A stretch of DNA of 64,000 bases from Anabaena azotica FACHB-119 (GTDB lineage Bacteria > Cyanobacteriota > Cyanobacteriia > Cyanobacteriales > Nostocaceae). A program made the translations under genes and the position numbers. Below are positions 35,516 through 44,852 of the stretch, piece after piece (position 1 is the first letter of the stretch; every line of letters begins with the position of its first letter). Location: positions 78,276-142,275 of the forward strand of contig NZ_JACJSG010000018.1 of the NCBI RefSeq assembly GCF_014697625.1, written 5' to 3'. The notes under the pieces were generated by a model. The model ran no database searches. It was given only the letters and a program-made list of their open reading frames with translations, and had not been told where the DNA came from.

Positions 35516-35546
35516 CCCCCTTGTGAAGAGCTGCTATCTTGCTATA

Positions 35547-36386
35547 TTAGTTTTTTCTCACTAAAGCTAAACTCAGTAATTGCTTGAAAACTAGCCAAAT
35601 AAAAACCGGAATAGTTTTGCTATATCGATTTAATAATCTTACAGGCTCTTGAATCAAACGATATAACCATTCACCGCCTAAATGACGTATCAAATAGGGC
35701 GCTCGTTTTTGAGTTTCTGCAAAGACAGGAAAAGCTCCACCCAAACCAATCATTACAGCCTTAATTTGGTTTTTGTGTTGGTTCATCCAGTACTCTTGCT
35801 TCGGACATCCCAAAGACACAAAAACTATTCCTGCTCCACTATCATGAATTTTTTTAATAATAGCCTCATCCTCTATATCTGTAAGAGGACGAAATGGTAA
35901 AGGTTCCATTCCAGCTATTTTTATATGGGGAAATAAGTATTCTAACTTCTTTCTCATGTTCTCTAAAATTACTATTTCCGAACCCAAGAAAAAAATTTTA
36001 ATGTCTCTGAGTGGAGCTAATTTGCATACAGATAAAAGAATGTCCAGACCTGCAACACGGTTTTGAGTCCGCATCCCCATCAGTCTTAACATCCAAACTA
36101 ATGGCATCCCATCAGGCGTAACAATATCAGCATTTCTTAAAATAGCCGAAAATTCTGGATGCCAATGAGCTTCTATAAGCATATGACTGTTAGCTACACA
36201 AACAACTTTGCTAACTTTGCTCATAGCCCATTCTAAGATAATATTTATTTGTACTTCAAAGGGCAATGCAGTAACAGGAGAACCGACTATATTAATTTTA
36301 GCAATATTTGCAGAAGATTCAGAAGATTTCAGTTTTAAAGATGGACTGAAGTATTCAAGTTGAATTTGATGATTTGGATTTAGCAT
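35547..36386 (-). CDS. WecG/TagA/CpsF-family glycosyltransferase (GT26)
   Basis: The protein has 279 residues from ATG 36386, chosen for AGGA seven bases upstream; the open frame extends to 36473. Family marks are NIVGSPVTALPFEVQINIILEW, NADIVTPDGMPLVWMLRL, RVAGLDILL and VFVSLGCPKQEYWMNQHK. Members add N-acetyl-mannosaminuronic acid or a related sugar to an undecaprenyl-linked intermediate. It shares a minus-strand unit with the Wzz/Wzc-like gene 58 bases upstream. Confidence 0.92.
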   Translation of the reverse strand: MLNPNHQIQLEYFSPSLKLKSSESSANIAKINIVGSPVTALPFEVQINIILEWAMSKVSKVVCVANSHMLIEAHWHPEFSAILRNADIVTPDGMPLVWMLRLMGMRTQNRVAGLDILLSVCKLAPLRDIKIFFLGSEIVILENMRKKLEYLFPHIKIAGMEPLPFRPLTDIEDEAIIKKIHDSGAGIVFVSLGCPKQEYWMNQHKNQIKAVMIGLGGAFPVFAETQKRAPYLIRHLGGEWLYRLIQEPVRLLNRYSKTIPVFIWLVFKQLLSLALVRKN

Positions 36387-36444
36387 ATTTTCCTGATATT
36401 TTTGTGCTAAATAATAAAATAGACAGAATATATAACTGCTATTT

Positions 36445-38604
36445 TTACTTCTTGAAAATGGTGGCGATCGCACCCAACACAGGTGTAGAAGAAAACTCTA
36501 ATTTCTCCAACAATTGAGCCAAAGCAGTACAATTTGTCTTACCTAATCCCACAGCCAAAATACTAGCATCTATAAATTTCGTGAGAATACTAGTATCTGC
36601 AAAACCTAAGAAAGGCGATGTATCATAAATAATTAAATCGAATACTTGCTTAAATTGTTCTGTTAAAATTTGAAGTTTAGGAGATGAGAAAAACATTGTA
36701 GGATTAGTAGGAATTGAACCACTAGTTAAAATAAACAAGTTTTGCTCATAGGTTCTACCCTGACTATAGTTATTGAATTGATGTATAACATTCTCAAAAT
36801 GTAACTCTTCACTAATCAAATTACTTAATCCTTGTCTATTAGGTAAGTCTAATATTTTATGGATGGCGGGATTACGCAGATTAGCATCCACTAGTAAAAC
36901 ACGCTTACCCATTGCCGCAGCCGTCTGCGCTAAATAGAGAGCAATTGTAGATTTGCCATCTCTAGGACTGGCTGAGATAACTACTAGAGAACGGATAGCA
37001 TTCTCCTTATTGACAAGAGAAATATTTGTGTATGCAGAATGAAAAGATTCCCGAAAGTGAGAAATATCTTGCTTATTGGTAAATTGATAATTATTACCCA
37101 GCTTAATATAAGGAATTTCCCCCAATATTGGTAAGTTAAATTTTTCTTTAACTTCCTCAAGGTTATATAAAACATTATTGAACTTGTCTGTAAGCAAAGC
37201 CAAACCAGTACTTAGTAATAAACCTAAAACTGTTCCATAAAGTAAACTAATTTTAATACTAGGCGCAACATTTTGAGGTTTATTAGGAGGTGTAAGTATC
37301 TGCCAAGGAGTTTGTTTTTGTGCTGCATCTATACGTAATGTCTCGCGTTTAGTGAGAAAGTGATTGAGATTATCAACACTAATTTTTAATTGCCGTTTTA
37401 AATCATCTTCTTGACGGATGAGAATGGGAAACTGTTTCACCTTTTGTCTTAAATCACTTTCAACTCGGCTGAAAAATTGAATTTGCGTTTTTAATATCTG
37501 AATTTGTTTAGCAGCATCAACAAATTTCTGTATTTCTCGAACACGCGCTGAATTGGTTGCAAATGAACCAGAAGAGCCAGTATTGATGCTCGACAATTTA
37601 TTCCCCAAAACACGTAGCTTTTCTTTACCCATTAAATCCAGCAAATTTTGTTGTTGGATCAACAGGCTTTGAATACCAGGGTCATTGTCCGTATATTGAG
37701 ATGATTTAGTGGCAATTTTAGCCTCCACATCTTGGAGTTGGCTTAATAGCTTCTGATAGCCTGGAGACTCACTTAAAGCTGAGACAGCTTCTGCTTCATT
37801 AACTTCCAAGCCCAGTTGTTTTTGTACACTATCGTAAAATGCTTGAGTTTTATTTAATTGCGTTTCTGCATCTAACCTTTTTTGCACAATTTGGTCAAGT
37901 TCGCTAGCAAGCTGCTGGCTTTGAACTTCAGCATTAATGATGCCAGATTTTTGACGAAAAGTTTGTAACTTTGCCTGAAGAATTTCCACTTGTCGTAATA
38001 GTAAAGGCAATTGCCTTTCCACAAATTGAATTGCCAATTTAGTGTCTGTTTGACGTTCCTCTAAACTGTATTTTAAGTAAGCTTCAGCCGCCTTATTTAA
38101 GACAAACAGAACTTTTTCTGGATTAGTATCTTGATAACTAACTTCTAAAATTTGAGTATTTGGTAACAGCTTGATTTTTAATTCAGGTGGTTTGCTATTT
38201 GGATAATACTTCTGAACTTGTTCATTAATAGGAGTCATTAATTTAGGACTTTGTAAAATCTTGACTTTGGTTTCATCGATTTTGTTAGAAGTTTCATCTC
38301 TTTTATATCTATCATCTGGTGCTACTTTATCTTCAGGAGTTATAGGTTCAGTTAAAAGTTCAAATTTAGCGACATAACTTTTAGTACTAGTCAAAGTAAA
38401 TACTATGGCCGCAGTAGTAAATGTAGTTGTACCGATTAAAATTACAAATATTCTGCGACGAATCACCCTCAATAATTCGCCTAAGTTTAATCCACCTTCA
38501 TGACCTTGTTCAGATTCAACTGTGTAATTAGAAGGTAAAAATTGATGCGAATGCCCATTTTTTTCTACCAAATCCTGCTGATAATAAAATCTTTTTCTCA
38601 TCAT
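36445..38604 (-). CDS. Wzz/Wzc-like polysaccharide copolymerase with ATPase domain
   Basis: The protein has 719 residues from ATG 38604 (CAGG at good spacing; a GTG six bases earlier is possible). A Wzz domain has the first TM near 45-70, a long coiled-coil periplasmic part (about 170-420) and a second TM near 445-465. A BY-kinase-type ATPase follows with Walker A SASPRDGKST (K551), A' LLVDANLRNPAIH and B LIIYDTSPFLG. The C-terminus ends ATIFKK without the usual tyrosine cluster, so autophosphorylation in the classic way is doubtful. It should set chain length and export of the polysaccharide. Confidence 0.9.
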   Translation of the reverse strand: MMRKRFYYQQDLVEKNGHSHQFLPSNYTVESEQGHEGGLNLGELLRVIRRRIFVILIGTTTFTTAAIVFTLTSTKSYVAKFELLTEPITPEDKVAPDDRYKRDETSNKIDETKVKILQSPKLMTPINEQVQKYYPNSKPPELKIKLLPNTQILEVSYQDTNPEKVLFVLNKAAEAYLKYSLEERQTDTKLAIQFVERQLPLLLRQVEILQAKLQTFRQKSGIINAEVQSQQLASELDQIVQKRLDAETQLNKTQAFYDSVQKQLGLEVNEAEAVSALSESPGYQKLLSQLQDVEAKIATKSSQYTDNDPGIQSLLIQQQNLLDLMGKEKLRVLGNKLSSINTGSSGSFATNSARVREIQKFVDAAKQIQILKTQIQFFSRVESDLRQKVKQFPILIRQEDDLKRQLKISVDNLNHFLTKRETLRIDAAQKQTPWQILTPPNKPQNVAPSIKISLLYGTVLGLLLSTGLALLTDKFNNVLYNLEEVKEKFNLPILGEIPYIKLGNNYQFTNKQDISHFRESFHSAYTNISLVNKENAIRSLVVISASPRDGKSTIALYLAQTAAAMGKRVLLVDANLRNPAIHKILDLPNRQGLSNLISEELHFENVIHQFNNYSQGRTYEQNLFILTSGSIPTNPTMFFSSPKLQILTEQFKQVFDLIIYDTSPFLGFADTSILTKFIDASILAVGLGKTNCTALAQLLEKLEFSSTPVLGAIATIFKK

Positions 38605-39489
38605 AAACACCTGGCAAGCTTTGCCAGAAGGTTGTGGTCGTTCGTCAAGCTTAGTGCAAGCTAGTCCTGATAATTTCTACTACTTTTCTAGACAGGGGAA
38701 AAGTCCCAAAAACTCCTCCAAGCAACTCATGAAATGAATATTTGCATAAAACAATTATGCAGCATATGGATACATAATAACCAAAAGAAATATTTGTGCA
38801 GTGCTACCCCAAATTTTCCATAGTTTTATTTACATAGCGATGATTAGATGATTTTCATCAGGCTCAAATCATTAGATTTTTAATGAAAATTTCAGCATAA
38901 TCGGTTGCAAAAAACCTAATATTGTTTAGTCATTCAGACAATAATAAACAATTAGGTAAGTGCATTCTATGATTGCAAGTGACTATATCAATCTATCCCC
39001 TGATAGAGGTTTTATGCTGAAAAAAATAATTTTGGGTGTATTTATATACAATTAACAACGAAGTCTATATTTATTTAAAAAAGAATAATAATCTATCTTA
39101 AGAGAGATTTTTTAAAAGATTCAACTTTGTTATTTTTTTCATACGCAAGCAGTAGAGTAAAAGACTATTTATAAAGTAAGTATTCAACCTCAAACTAAGC
39201 TAATCCAACTGCACAAATATTAGATGTATATTAACATCACATATTGAATATTTACTTAATAAATAGGTTTTGAATAACAATCTTAGTGCAAACAGTACTA
39301 ATTAATATTTAATTCCAGATTAAAGCAAGTTTTAGACCTTTAAATCTGTGATTCTCCTTGCAGTAGTAGCGCAATAAAATTTGTTCTACTAACTGGTTTA
39401 CAAATAACTTCTAAATAAAAAACATCCAAGTTTTTTTATAGAATCAGCATGAAGAATTGACTCGGTAATTTATTAGAATATTTTCCCAA
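38605..39489. other. 885-bp divergent regulatory region of the polysaccharide locus
   Basis: No gene is seen on either strand. The region is AT-rich, especially 38880-39420, and separates the minus-strand export group from the plus-strand biosynthesis run. Promoters for both must lie here. I cannot name boxes with confidence. Confidence 0.45.
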
Positions 39490-40617
39490 ATGATAAATAG
39501 TTACACTCCTTTAAGGCAGTCTTTTGATAGCAAAAATTACCCAACTGAGGTAAACATTTGCATAGCTCAGGAAAGCCAAACAATTAACCCCATAAGAATC
39601 GGTGTCATCGGTTATGGTTATTGGGGGCCGAATCTAGTACGTAGTTTTGCTGAAGTACCAGGAGCAGAAGTTGTTGCAGTTAGTGACCTGAATGTAGAAA
39701 GACTGGCTAAAGTCCAATCTCGGTATCCAGCTATTAAGGTGACAACAAATAGCCAAGAGTTATTTGCCGATCGCCAGATTGATGCGATCGCCATTGCCAC
39801 ACCAGTCTCCACCCATTACAATTTAGCCTTAGCCGCCTTACAAGCTGACAAACACGTCCTTGTAGAAAAACCCATCACCGTATCCTCCGAGCAAGCGATG
39901 AGGCTGATAGATGAAGCCCAAAAGCGTAATTTAGTGTTGATGGTAGATCACACCTTCATCTATACAGGTGCAGTCCGCAAGATGCAGGAACTAGTAGCGA
40001 CAAAGGCTATAGGCGATGTTTATTACTATGATTCTGTACGTGTCAACCTGGGGTTATTTCAACAAGATGTCAATGTCATTTGGGATTTAGCCGTTCATGA
40101 CCTCTCAATTATGGACTATGTGTTGCCATCTCAGCCTTACGCTGTCTCGGCTACAGGGATGAATCACGTTCCTAACAAACCAGAAAACATTGCCTACATG
40201 ACACTATTTTTTGAGCATAATTTGATTGCACATATTCATGTCAATTGGTTAGCACCAGTCAAAGTGCGTCGGACATTGCTTGGTGGTAGTCAAAAGATGA
40301 TCTGTTATGACGATTTAGAGCCGAGCGAAAAAATAAAGATATACGACAAGGGAATTACTGTCAATGGCAATCCTGAAAACCTATACCAAATGCTGGTCGG
40401 CTATCGCACGGGTGATATGTGGGCCCCGAAGTTAGAGATGACAGAAGCATTACAAACCGAAGCATTGCATTTTATTCATTGCATTCGTGAAGGAAAGCGC
40501 CCAATTACTGATGGTGAAGCAGGATTGAGGGTAGTGAGGATTCTGGAAGCTGCTACTCAATCCATTAAACAGCAGGGTCGATTAGTTGAACTTGACTTAG
40601 CGGAGATAGCAGCATGA
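39490..40617 (+). CDS. Gfo/Idh/MocA-family NDP-sugar oxidoreductase
   Basis: The 375-residue protein has a Rossmann domain from about residue 34 (IRIGVIGYGYWGPNLVRSF) and the conserved HVLVEKPIT. The substrate-binding half contains WDLAVHDLSIMDY. It is like the sugar dehydrogenases (WlbA/WbpB type) that oxidise UDP-GlcNAc(A) at C3 before transamination, which fits the two DegT-type aminotransferases downstream. The first ~33 residues are an extension. Its stop overlaps the ATG of a truncated aminotransferase copy (ATGA). Confidence 0.9.
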   Translation: MINSYTPLRQSFDSKNYPTEVNICIAQESQTINPIRIGVIGYGYWGPNLVRSFAEVPGAEVVAVSDLNVERLAKVQSRYPAIKVTTNSQELFADRQIDAIAIATPVSTHYNLALAALQADKHVLVEKPITVSSEQAMRLIDEAQKRNLVLMVDHTFIYTGAVRKMQELVATKAIGDVYYYDSVRVNLGLFQQDVNVIWDLAVHDLSIMDYVLPSQPYAVSATGMNHVPNKPENIAYMTLFFEHNLIAHIHVNWLAPVKVRRTLLGGSQKMICYDDLEPSEKIKIYDKGITVNGNPENLYQMLVGYRTGDMWAPKLEMTEALQTEALHFIHCIREGKRPITDGEAGLRVVRILEAATQSIKQQGRLVELDLAEIAA

Positions 40618-40685
40618 TTCCATTTGTAGACCTGAAAGCCCAATACTTTATTACCAATGAGGACATACTGACACAGACGCATTAA
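40614..40685 (+). pseudogene. Truncated 5' copy of the aminotransferase gene
   Basis: The frame MIPFVDLKAQY and then unrelated residues stops after 23 codons. Its first 11 codons match the start of the aminotransferase at 42392 almost base for base, including the preceding AGCAGC/ACAGC. The oxidoreductase gene thus once ran directly into that aminotransferase. The intervening glycosyltransferase was inserted later. Confidence 0.85.
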
Positions 40686-40697
40686 AGTCGAAATAAT

Positions 40698-42293
40698 ATG
40701 AAGCCAAGCTCCGTAGGAAGCCAAAACGCTTGTCTGGAGGAAAATTATCAAGTATTCCAGAGTCTAATAGCAAAATCGAAGACTTACCTGCTTAAGGGAC
40801 AATACCATTATTCTGCTGCCCTGGCTGAGATTGCCGCCTATTACGCTACCTGGAAGCATAACGGTTTGTTCTCTAGCTACGAACTGGAGGAGATTTTGCA
40901 CTTACTGGCAAAGCAAACAATTCAAATTGAAAATCCTCCAGTAAAAAACACATCTGATGTCAAAAGAGTGCTACACATCACTTCAATGGTTGCAGGGCAA
41001 GCAGGCTTGCAGCATCTGCTACAACGCTGGATCGAAAATGATAGCAGTCGATGCCATTCAGTTGCAGTTAGTCAGCCATCAATCAGCCCAGTCCCGGAAA
41101 AGTTGCAGAGCCTAGTAGCAGCTTCGCGCGGAAGTATTGAGCTAGTTGGCAACAACTATAAAAGAATTTTAGAGCGCGCCCAGAGGCTTCGCAAATTAGC
41201 TACAGAAGCTGATCTGATTATCTTGCATCTGCAAACTGAAGACGTAGCACCCATTATCGGATTGAGTCAAAAGACAGGAATGCCACCGATACTGCTTGTC
41301 AATCATGCCGATCATTGTTTTTGGATTGGTGTTACAGTCGTTGATCTCATCGTCAATCTCAGGACTTCAGGGTTGATACTTTGTCAGGAGCGCAGAGGAA
41401 TTGAGCCAGAACGGCTGGTTCTATTGCCAACTCCTCTTACTCCTGTCAAGAGAACTCTCTCTCAGCCAGAAGCCAAGCGCCGTCTAGGTCTGTCAGAAGA
41501 TGCAGTTTTACTTGTGTCTATCGCTCGTGCGCCTAAATATCGTCCCTGGAACAATATTAACTTCCCTCTAGATCATGTACCGCTACTACAACAACATCCA
41601 AATTGCTTTTTATTTGTTGTTGGGCCCGAACATGACAAAAATTGGGAGTATGCTAGTCAGCAAACAGGGGGTCGGATCAAAGCCTTTGGCATACGTTCGG
41701 ATGTATCCCTATTCTTCCAGAGCGCTGATATTTACGTTGATGCCTTTCCAATGGTGTCAATTACTTCCCTTTTAGAAGCTGGTAGTTATGGGATTCCTTT
41801 AGTTAGTTACTCCTTATTCTCTGCAAAACAGGCAGTTTGGCGTGCTGATGCGCCTGGGATAGATCAGTACTTAATCCGTTGTCAAAATATTAACGAATAC
41901 AGAAACAAGTTGTCGCTTTTGGTGGAAAATGCGGAATTACGGTCTAAATTAGGCTGGAACATCCAAGAAGACATTACACGGCTTCATATAGGAGAGAGCT
42001 GGTTAGAGTCTGTGGATACTTTATATGAGCGTGCCAAAACAATCTCCAGAAAATCTGATACTTTCTTCTTTAGTAGCCAGCGAAATATCTCGGAACTCGA
42101 TCTGGTCACACCCCAGATATTGAAAGACTACAGGACAATAGAACGGCTTTTCTACGATTATCGGCATTTATTGCCAAGAAATTGGCTGCATCTCCGGGTG
42201 AGACTGAGAATCTGGATGATTGTCGTACTCCAAAAATTGGGTCTCAAACAACAAATCCAGAATCTCTTAGGGATTCTCAACAGACAAGAGTAA
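40698..42293 (+). CDS. Glycosyltransferase, group 1-like
   Basis: The 531-residue protein has a C-terminal GT-B half with LLVSIARAPKYRPW, LFVVGPEHDKNWEYA, FGIRSDVSLFFQSADIYVDAFP and ITSLLEAGSYGIPLVSY, which correspond to the nucleotide-sugar site of family 4-like enzymes. The N-terminal ~100 residues are a helical extension with a Gln/Ala-rich TPR-like stretch. The C-terminal ~80 residues are basic. The gene lies in the gap created between the oxidoreductase and the aminotransferase. Confidence 0.8.
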   Translation: MKPSSVGSQNACLEENYQVFQSLIAKSKTYLLKGQYHYSAALAEIAAYYATWKHNGLFSSYELEEILHLLAKQTIQIENPPVKNTSDVKRVLHITSMVAGQAGLQHLLQRWIENDSSRCHSVAVSQPSISPVPEKLQSLVAASRGSIELVGNNYKRILERAQRLRKLATEADLIILHLQTEDVAPIIGLSQKTGMPPILLVNHADHCFWIGVTVVDLIVNLRTSGLILCQERRGIEPERLVLLPTPLTPVKRTLSQPEAKRRLGLSEDAVLLVSIARAPKYRPWNNINFPLDHVPLLQQHPNCFLFVVGPEHDKNWEYASQQTGGRIKAFGIRSDVSLFFQSADIYVDAFPMVSITSLLEAGSYGIPLVSYSLFSAKQAVWRADAPGIDQYLIRCQNINEYRNKLSLLVENAELRSKLGWNIQEDITRLHIGESWLESVDTLYERAKTISRKSDTFFFSSQRNISELDLVTPQILKDYRTIERLFYDYRHLLPRNWLHLRVRLRIWMIVVLQKLGLKQQIQNLLGILNRQE

Positions 42294-42391
42294 CTTCTGT
42301 TGTACTGATTTTTGTGGGAGTTACAAGCATGAATCAAAGATGAACAAAACAGACTTGATGAATGAAAATTTGATTTAATAGAGGTAACAGC

Positions 42392-43510
42392 ATGATTCCA
42401 TTTGTAGATTTGAAAGCCCAATATCTAAGCATCAAAGATGAAATTGATGCTGCGGTCTTTAAAGCTTTAGAAAGTACACAATTCGTTTTAGGAAGTGAGG
42501 TTGTTGCTTTAGAAGAAGAGTTTTCTCACTACTGCGGTGCTAACTATGGCATTGCTGTGAATACAGGCACAAGTGCGCTACATTTGGCATTATTAGCTGC
42601 TGGTATTGGCCCAGGCGATGAAGTCATCACCACACCTTTCACCTTTGTCGCTACCGTAGCAGCAATCTGTTACACTGGTGCTACTCCTGTTTTCGTGGAT
42701 ATTGAGCCAAATTCTTACACCATAGACGTGAGACAGATTGAGGCTGCTATCACTGCGCGGACTAAAGCGATTTTGCCTGTACATCTCTATGGTCAACCAG
42801 CAGATATGGACGCAATTTTAGATATTGCCCGTCGTTACGGTTTGATTGTGATTGAAGATGCTGCACAGGCACACAGGGCTGAGTATAAAGGGCGACGGGT
42901 TGGTAGTATCGGTGATTTAGGTTGTTTCAGCTTTTACCCTGGTAAGAACTTGGGAGCCTATGGTGAAGGTGGCATGGTTGTTACCAATAATCCTGAATAT
43001 GCCGCAAAATTGAGATGTTTACGGGATTGGGGGCAAGAACGCAAGTATCACCATGTCCTCAAGGGTTATAACTATCGTATGGATGGCTTGCAAGGGGCAA
43101 TCTTGCGCGTTAAGTTACGCCATTTGGATGCCTGGACGGAGGCTCGCAGAGCGCAAGCCGCACGGTATGATCAACTACTAGCAGCAGAGGTGATCACTCC
43201 CAAGGTCATGCCATACAGCTATCATGTTTACCATGTTTATGCTGTGCGATCGCCTGAACGGGATTTACTACAACAAGTGCTACAGCAGCAAGGAATACAG
43301 ACAGGCATTCACTACCCAATTCCTGTGCATTTGCAACCAGCTTACTCAGATTTAGGATATAAGGTAGGTGATTTTCCCCAAGCAGAACTAGCAGCGCAGC
43401 AGGTGCTTTCTTTACCTATGTATGCAGAACTATCTCCAGTTCAAATAAAAACTATTAGTGCTGCCTTATCTGAAGGGATTTCCCGTCTAAGCTGGCGAAA
43501 AGCCGGATAG
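42392..43510 (+). CDS. DegT/DnrJ/EryC1/StrS aminotransferase (first)
   Basis: This is a 372-residue PLP enzyme. The sugar-aminotransferase marks are NTGTSALHLALLAAGIGPGD, TPFTFVATVAAI, VIEDAAQAH and the Schiff-base lysine in FSFYPGKNLGAYGEGG. WbpE-type members transaminate 3-keto-sugar nucleotides made by Gfo/Idh-type dehydrogenases such as the one at 39490. The start is ATG 42392 after AGAGGT. It is followed 25 bases later by an epimerase stub. Confidence 0.93.
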   Translation: MIPFVDLKAQYLSIKDEIDAAVFKALESTQFVLGSEVVALEEEFSHYCGANYGIAVNTGTSALHLALLAAGIGPGDEVITTPFTFVATVAAICYTGATPVFVDIEPNSYTIDVRQIEAAITARTKAILPVHLYGQPADMDAILDIARRYGLIVIEDAAQAHRAEYKGRRVGSIGDLGCFSFYPGKNLGAYGEGGMVVTNNPEYAAKLRCLRDWGQERKYHHVLKGYNYRMDGLQGAILRVKLRHLDAWTEARRAQAARYDQLLAAEVITPKVMPYSYHVYHVYAVRSPERDLLQQVLQQQGIQTGIHYPIPVHLQPAYSDLGYKVGDFPQAELAAQQVLSLPMYAELSPVQIKTISAALSEGISRLSWRKAG

Positions 43511-43535
43511 TTAAAGACCTAGAATTTGCCAGAAT

Positions 43536-43745
43536 ATGCAAAATAAACGAATCTTAATTACAGGTGGTGCAGGTTTAGTTGGTTCCCACATTGCTGATTT
43601 ACTGGTCAAGGATGGGATCTCAGAAATTACTGACAAAGGAAACAAGCAATGTCTGAAAAAATACAGTATATCCCAATTGCTCAACCCTGGCTGGGAGAAG
43701 CAGAGGCAGAAGCAGCAAGACGCGCCATTCTTTCAGGTTGGGTGA
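43536..43745 (+). pseudogene. Truncated NAD-dependent sugar epimerase start
   Basis: The first ~30 codons encode MQNKRILITGGAGLVGSHIA and DLLVKDG, the Rossmann start of a UDP-sugar epimerase/dehydratase. Homology ends at about 43625, and the frame runs into the next gene's 5' end before stopping. The rest of a ~310-residue enzyme is missing. This is the second broken gene start in the locus. Confidence 0.85.
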
Positions 43746-44806
43746 CTCAAGGGCCGGAAGTAGCAGCATTTGAGCAGGAATTTGCCACTTATGTGGGGGC
43801 TAACTATGCTTGTGCTGTTGCCAATTGCACTACAGCATTGCACCTAGCACTATTAGCTGTAGGAGTAAAGCCAGAAGATGAAGTAATTACTGTTAGTCAT
43901 TCTTTCATTGCCACCGCTAATAGTATTCGTTATTGTGGCGCGATTCCTGTGTTTGTGGATATTGAACCGCAGACATACAATATCAACCCAGTGTTAATCG
44001 AAGATGCAATTAGCGAACGCACCCGTGCGATTGTCCTCGTCCATCAAATGGGAATGCCTTGTGACCTGAAAAGTATCTTAGAGATAGCCCATTGCTACGA
44101 GTTACCAGTGATTGAAGATGCAGCTTGTGCGATCGCTAGTGAAATTCTCTGGGATGGACAGTGGGAGAAAATCGGTAAACCACATGGGGATATAGCCTGT
44201 TTTTCCTTTCACCCCCGCAAGGTAATTACTACAGGTGATGGGGGGATGATCACCACTAATAATCCCCAATGGGATGAACAATTTCGCCTCTGGCGACAGC
44301 ATGGGATGAGTGTACCTGATACCCTCCGCCACGGAGCTAAACAAGTCATATTCGAGTCTTATCCCATGTTGGGTTACAATTACCGCATGACTGATATTCA
44401 GGCCGCAGTGGGAAGGGAACAACTCAAACGCCTACCAGAAATTGTGGAACGCCGTCGTTACTTGGCACAGCGATATCATCACCAACTGGCAGATATACCT
44501 GGATTGAAATTACCCACAGAACCAGCTTGGGCAAAAAGTAACTGGCAAAGTTACTGTGTACGCCTTCCTGAGAGTTGCGATCGGCAGCGAGTTATGCAGG
44601 TAATGTTAGATGCTGGGATTTCCACCAGACGGGGAATTATGTGCGCTCATCGGGAACCAGCTTATGAGGTAGAAAGTTGGTTATGTGGAAGCGATCTGAC
44701 TGAAAGCGAACAAGCACAGGATCATGCCATGATTTTGCCTCTGTTTCATCAGATGACGGAGCAAGAACAGGATTGTGTAGTTGAGGTTTTAAAAACTGTT
44801 TGCTGA
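43649..44806 (+). CDS. DegT/DnrJ/EryC1/StrS aminotransferase (second)
   Basis: The 385-residue PLP enzyme starts at ATG 43649, eight bases after AAGGA. Marks are VANCTTALHLALLAVGVKPED, VSHSFIATANSI, VIEDAACA and the lysine in FSFHPRKVITTGDGG. The HPRK context is typical of PseC/ArnB/perosamine-synthetase-like members that act on 4-keto sugars. It differs clearly from the first aminotransferase, so two different amino groups may be installed. Confidence 0.92.
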   Translation: MSEKIQYIPIAQPWLGEAEAEAARRAILSGWVTQGPEVAAFEQEFATYVGANYACAVANCTTALHLALLAVGVKPEDEVITVSHSFIATANSIRYCGAIPVFVDIEPQTYNINPVLIEDAISERTRAIVLVHQMGMPCDLKSILEIAHCYELPVIEDAACAIASEILWDGQWEKIGKPHGDIACFSFHPRKVITTGDGGMITTNNPQWDEQFRLWRQHGMSVPDTLRHGAKQVIFESYPMLGYNYRMTDIQAAVGREQLKRLPEIVERRRYLAQRYHHQLADIPGLKLPTEPAWAKSNWQSYCVRLPESCDRQRVMQVMLDAGISTRRGIMCAHREPAYEVESWLCGSDLTESEQAQDHAMILPLFHQMTEQEQDCVVEVLKTVC

Positions 44807-44852
44807 GTTTGAAGCTTAATATTTACAAAAAAATAGCAAAATATACCCAAGA

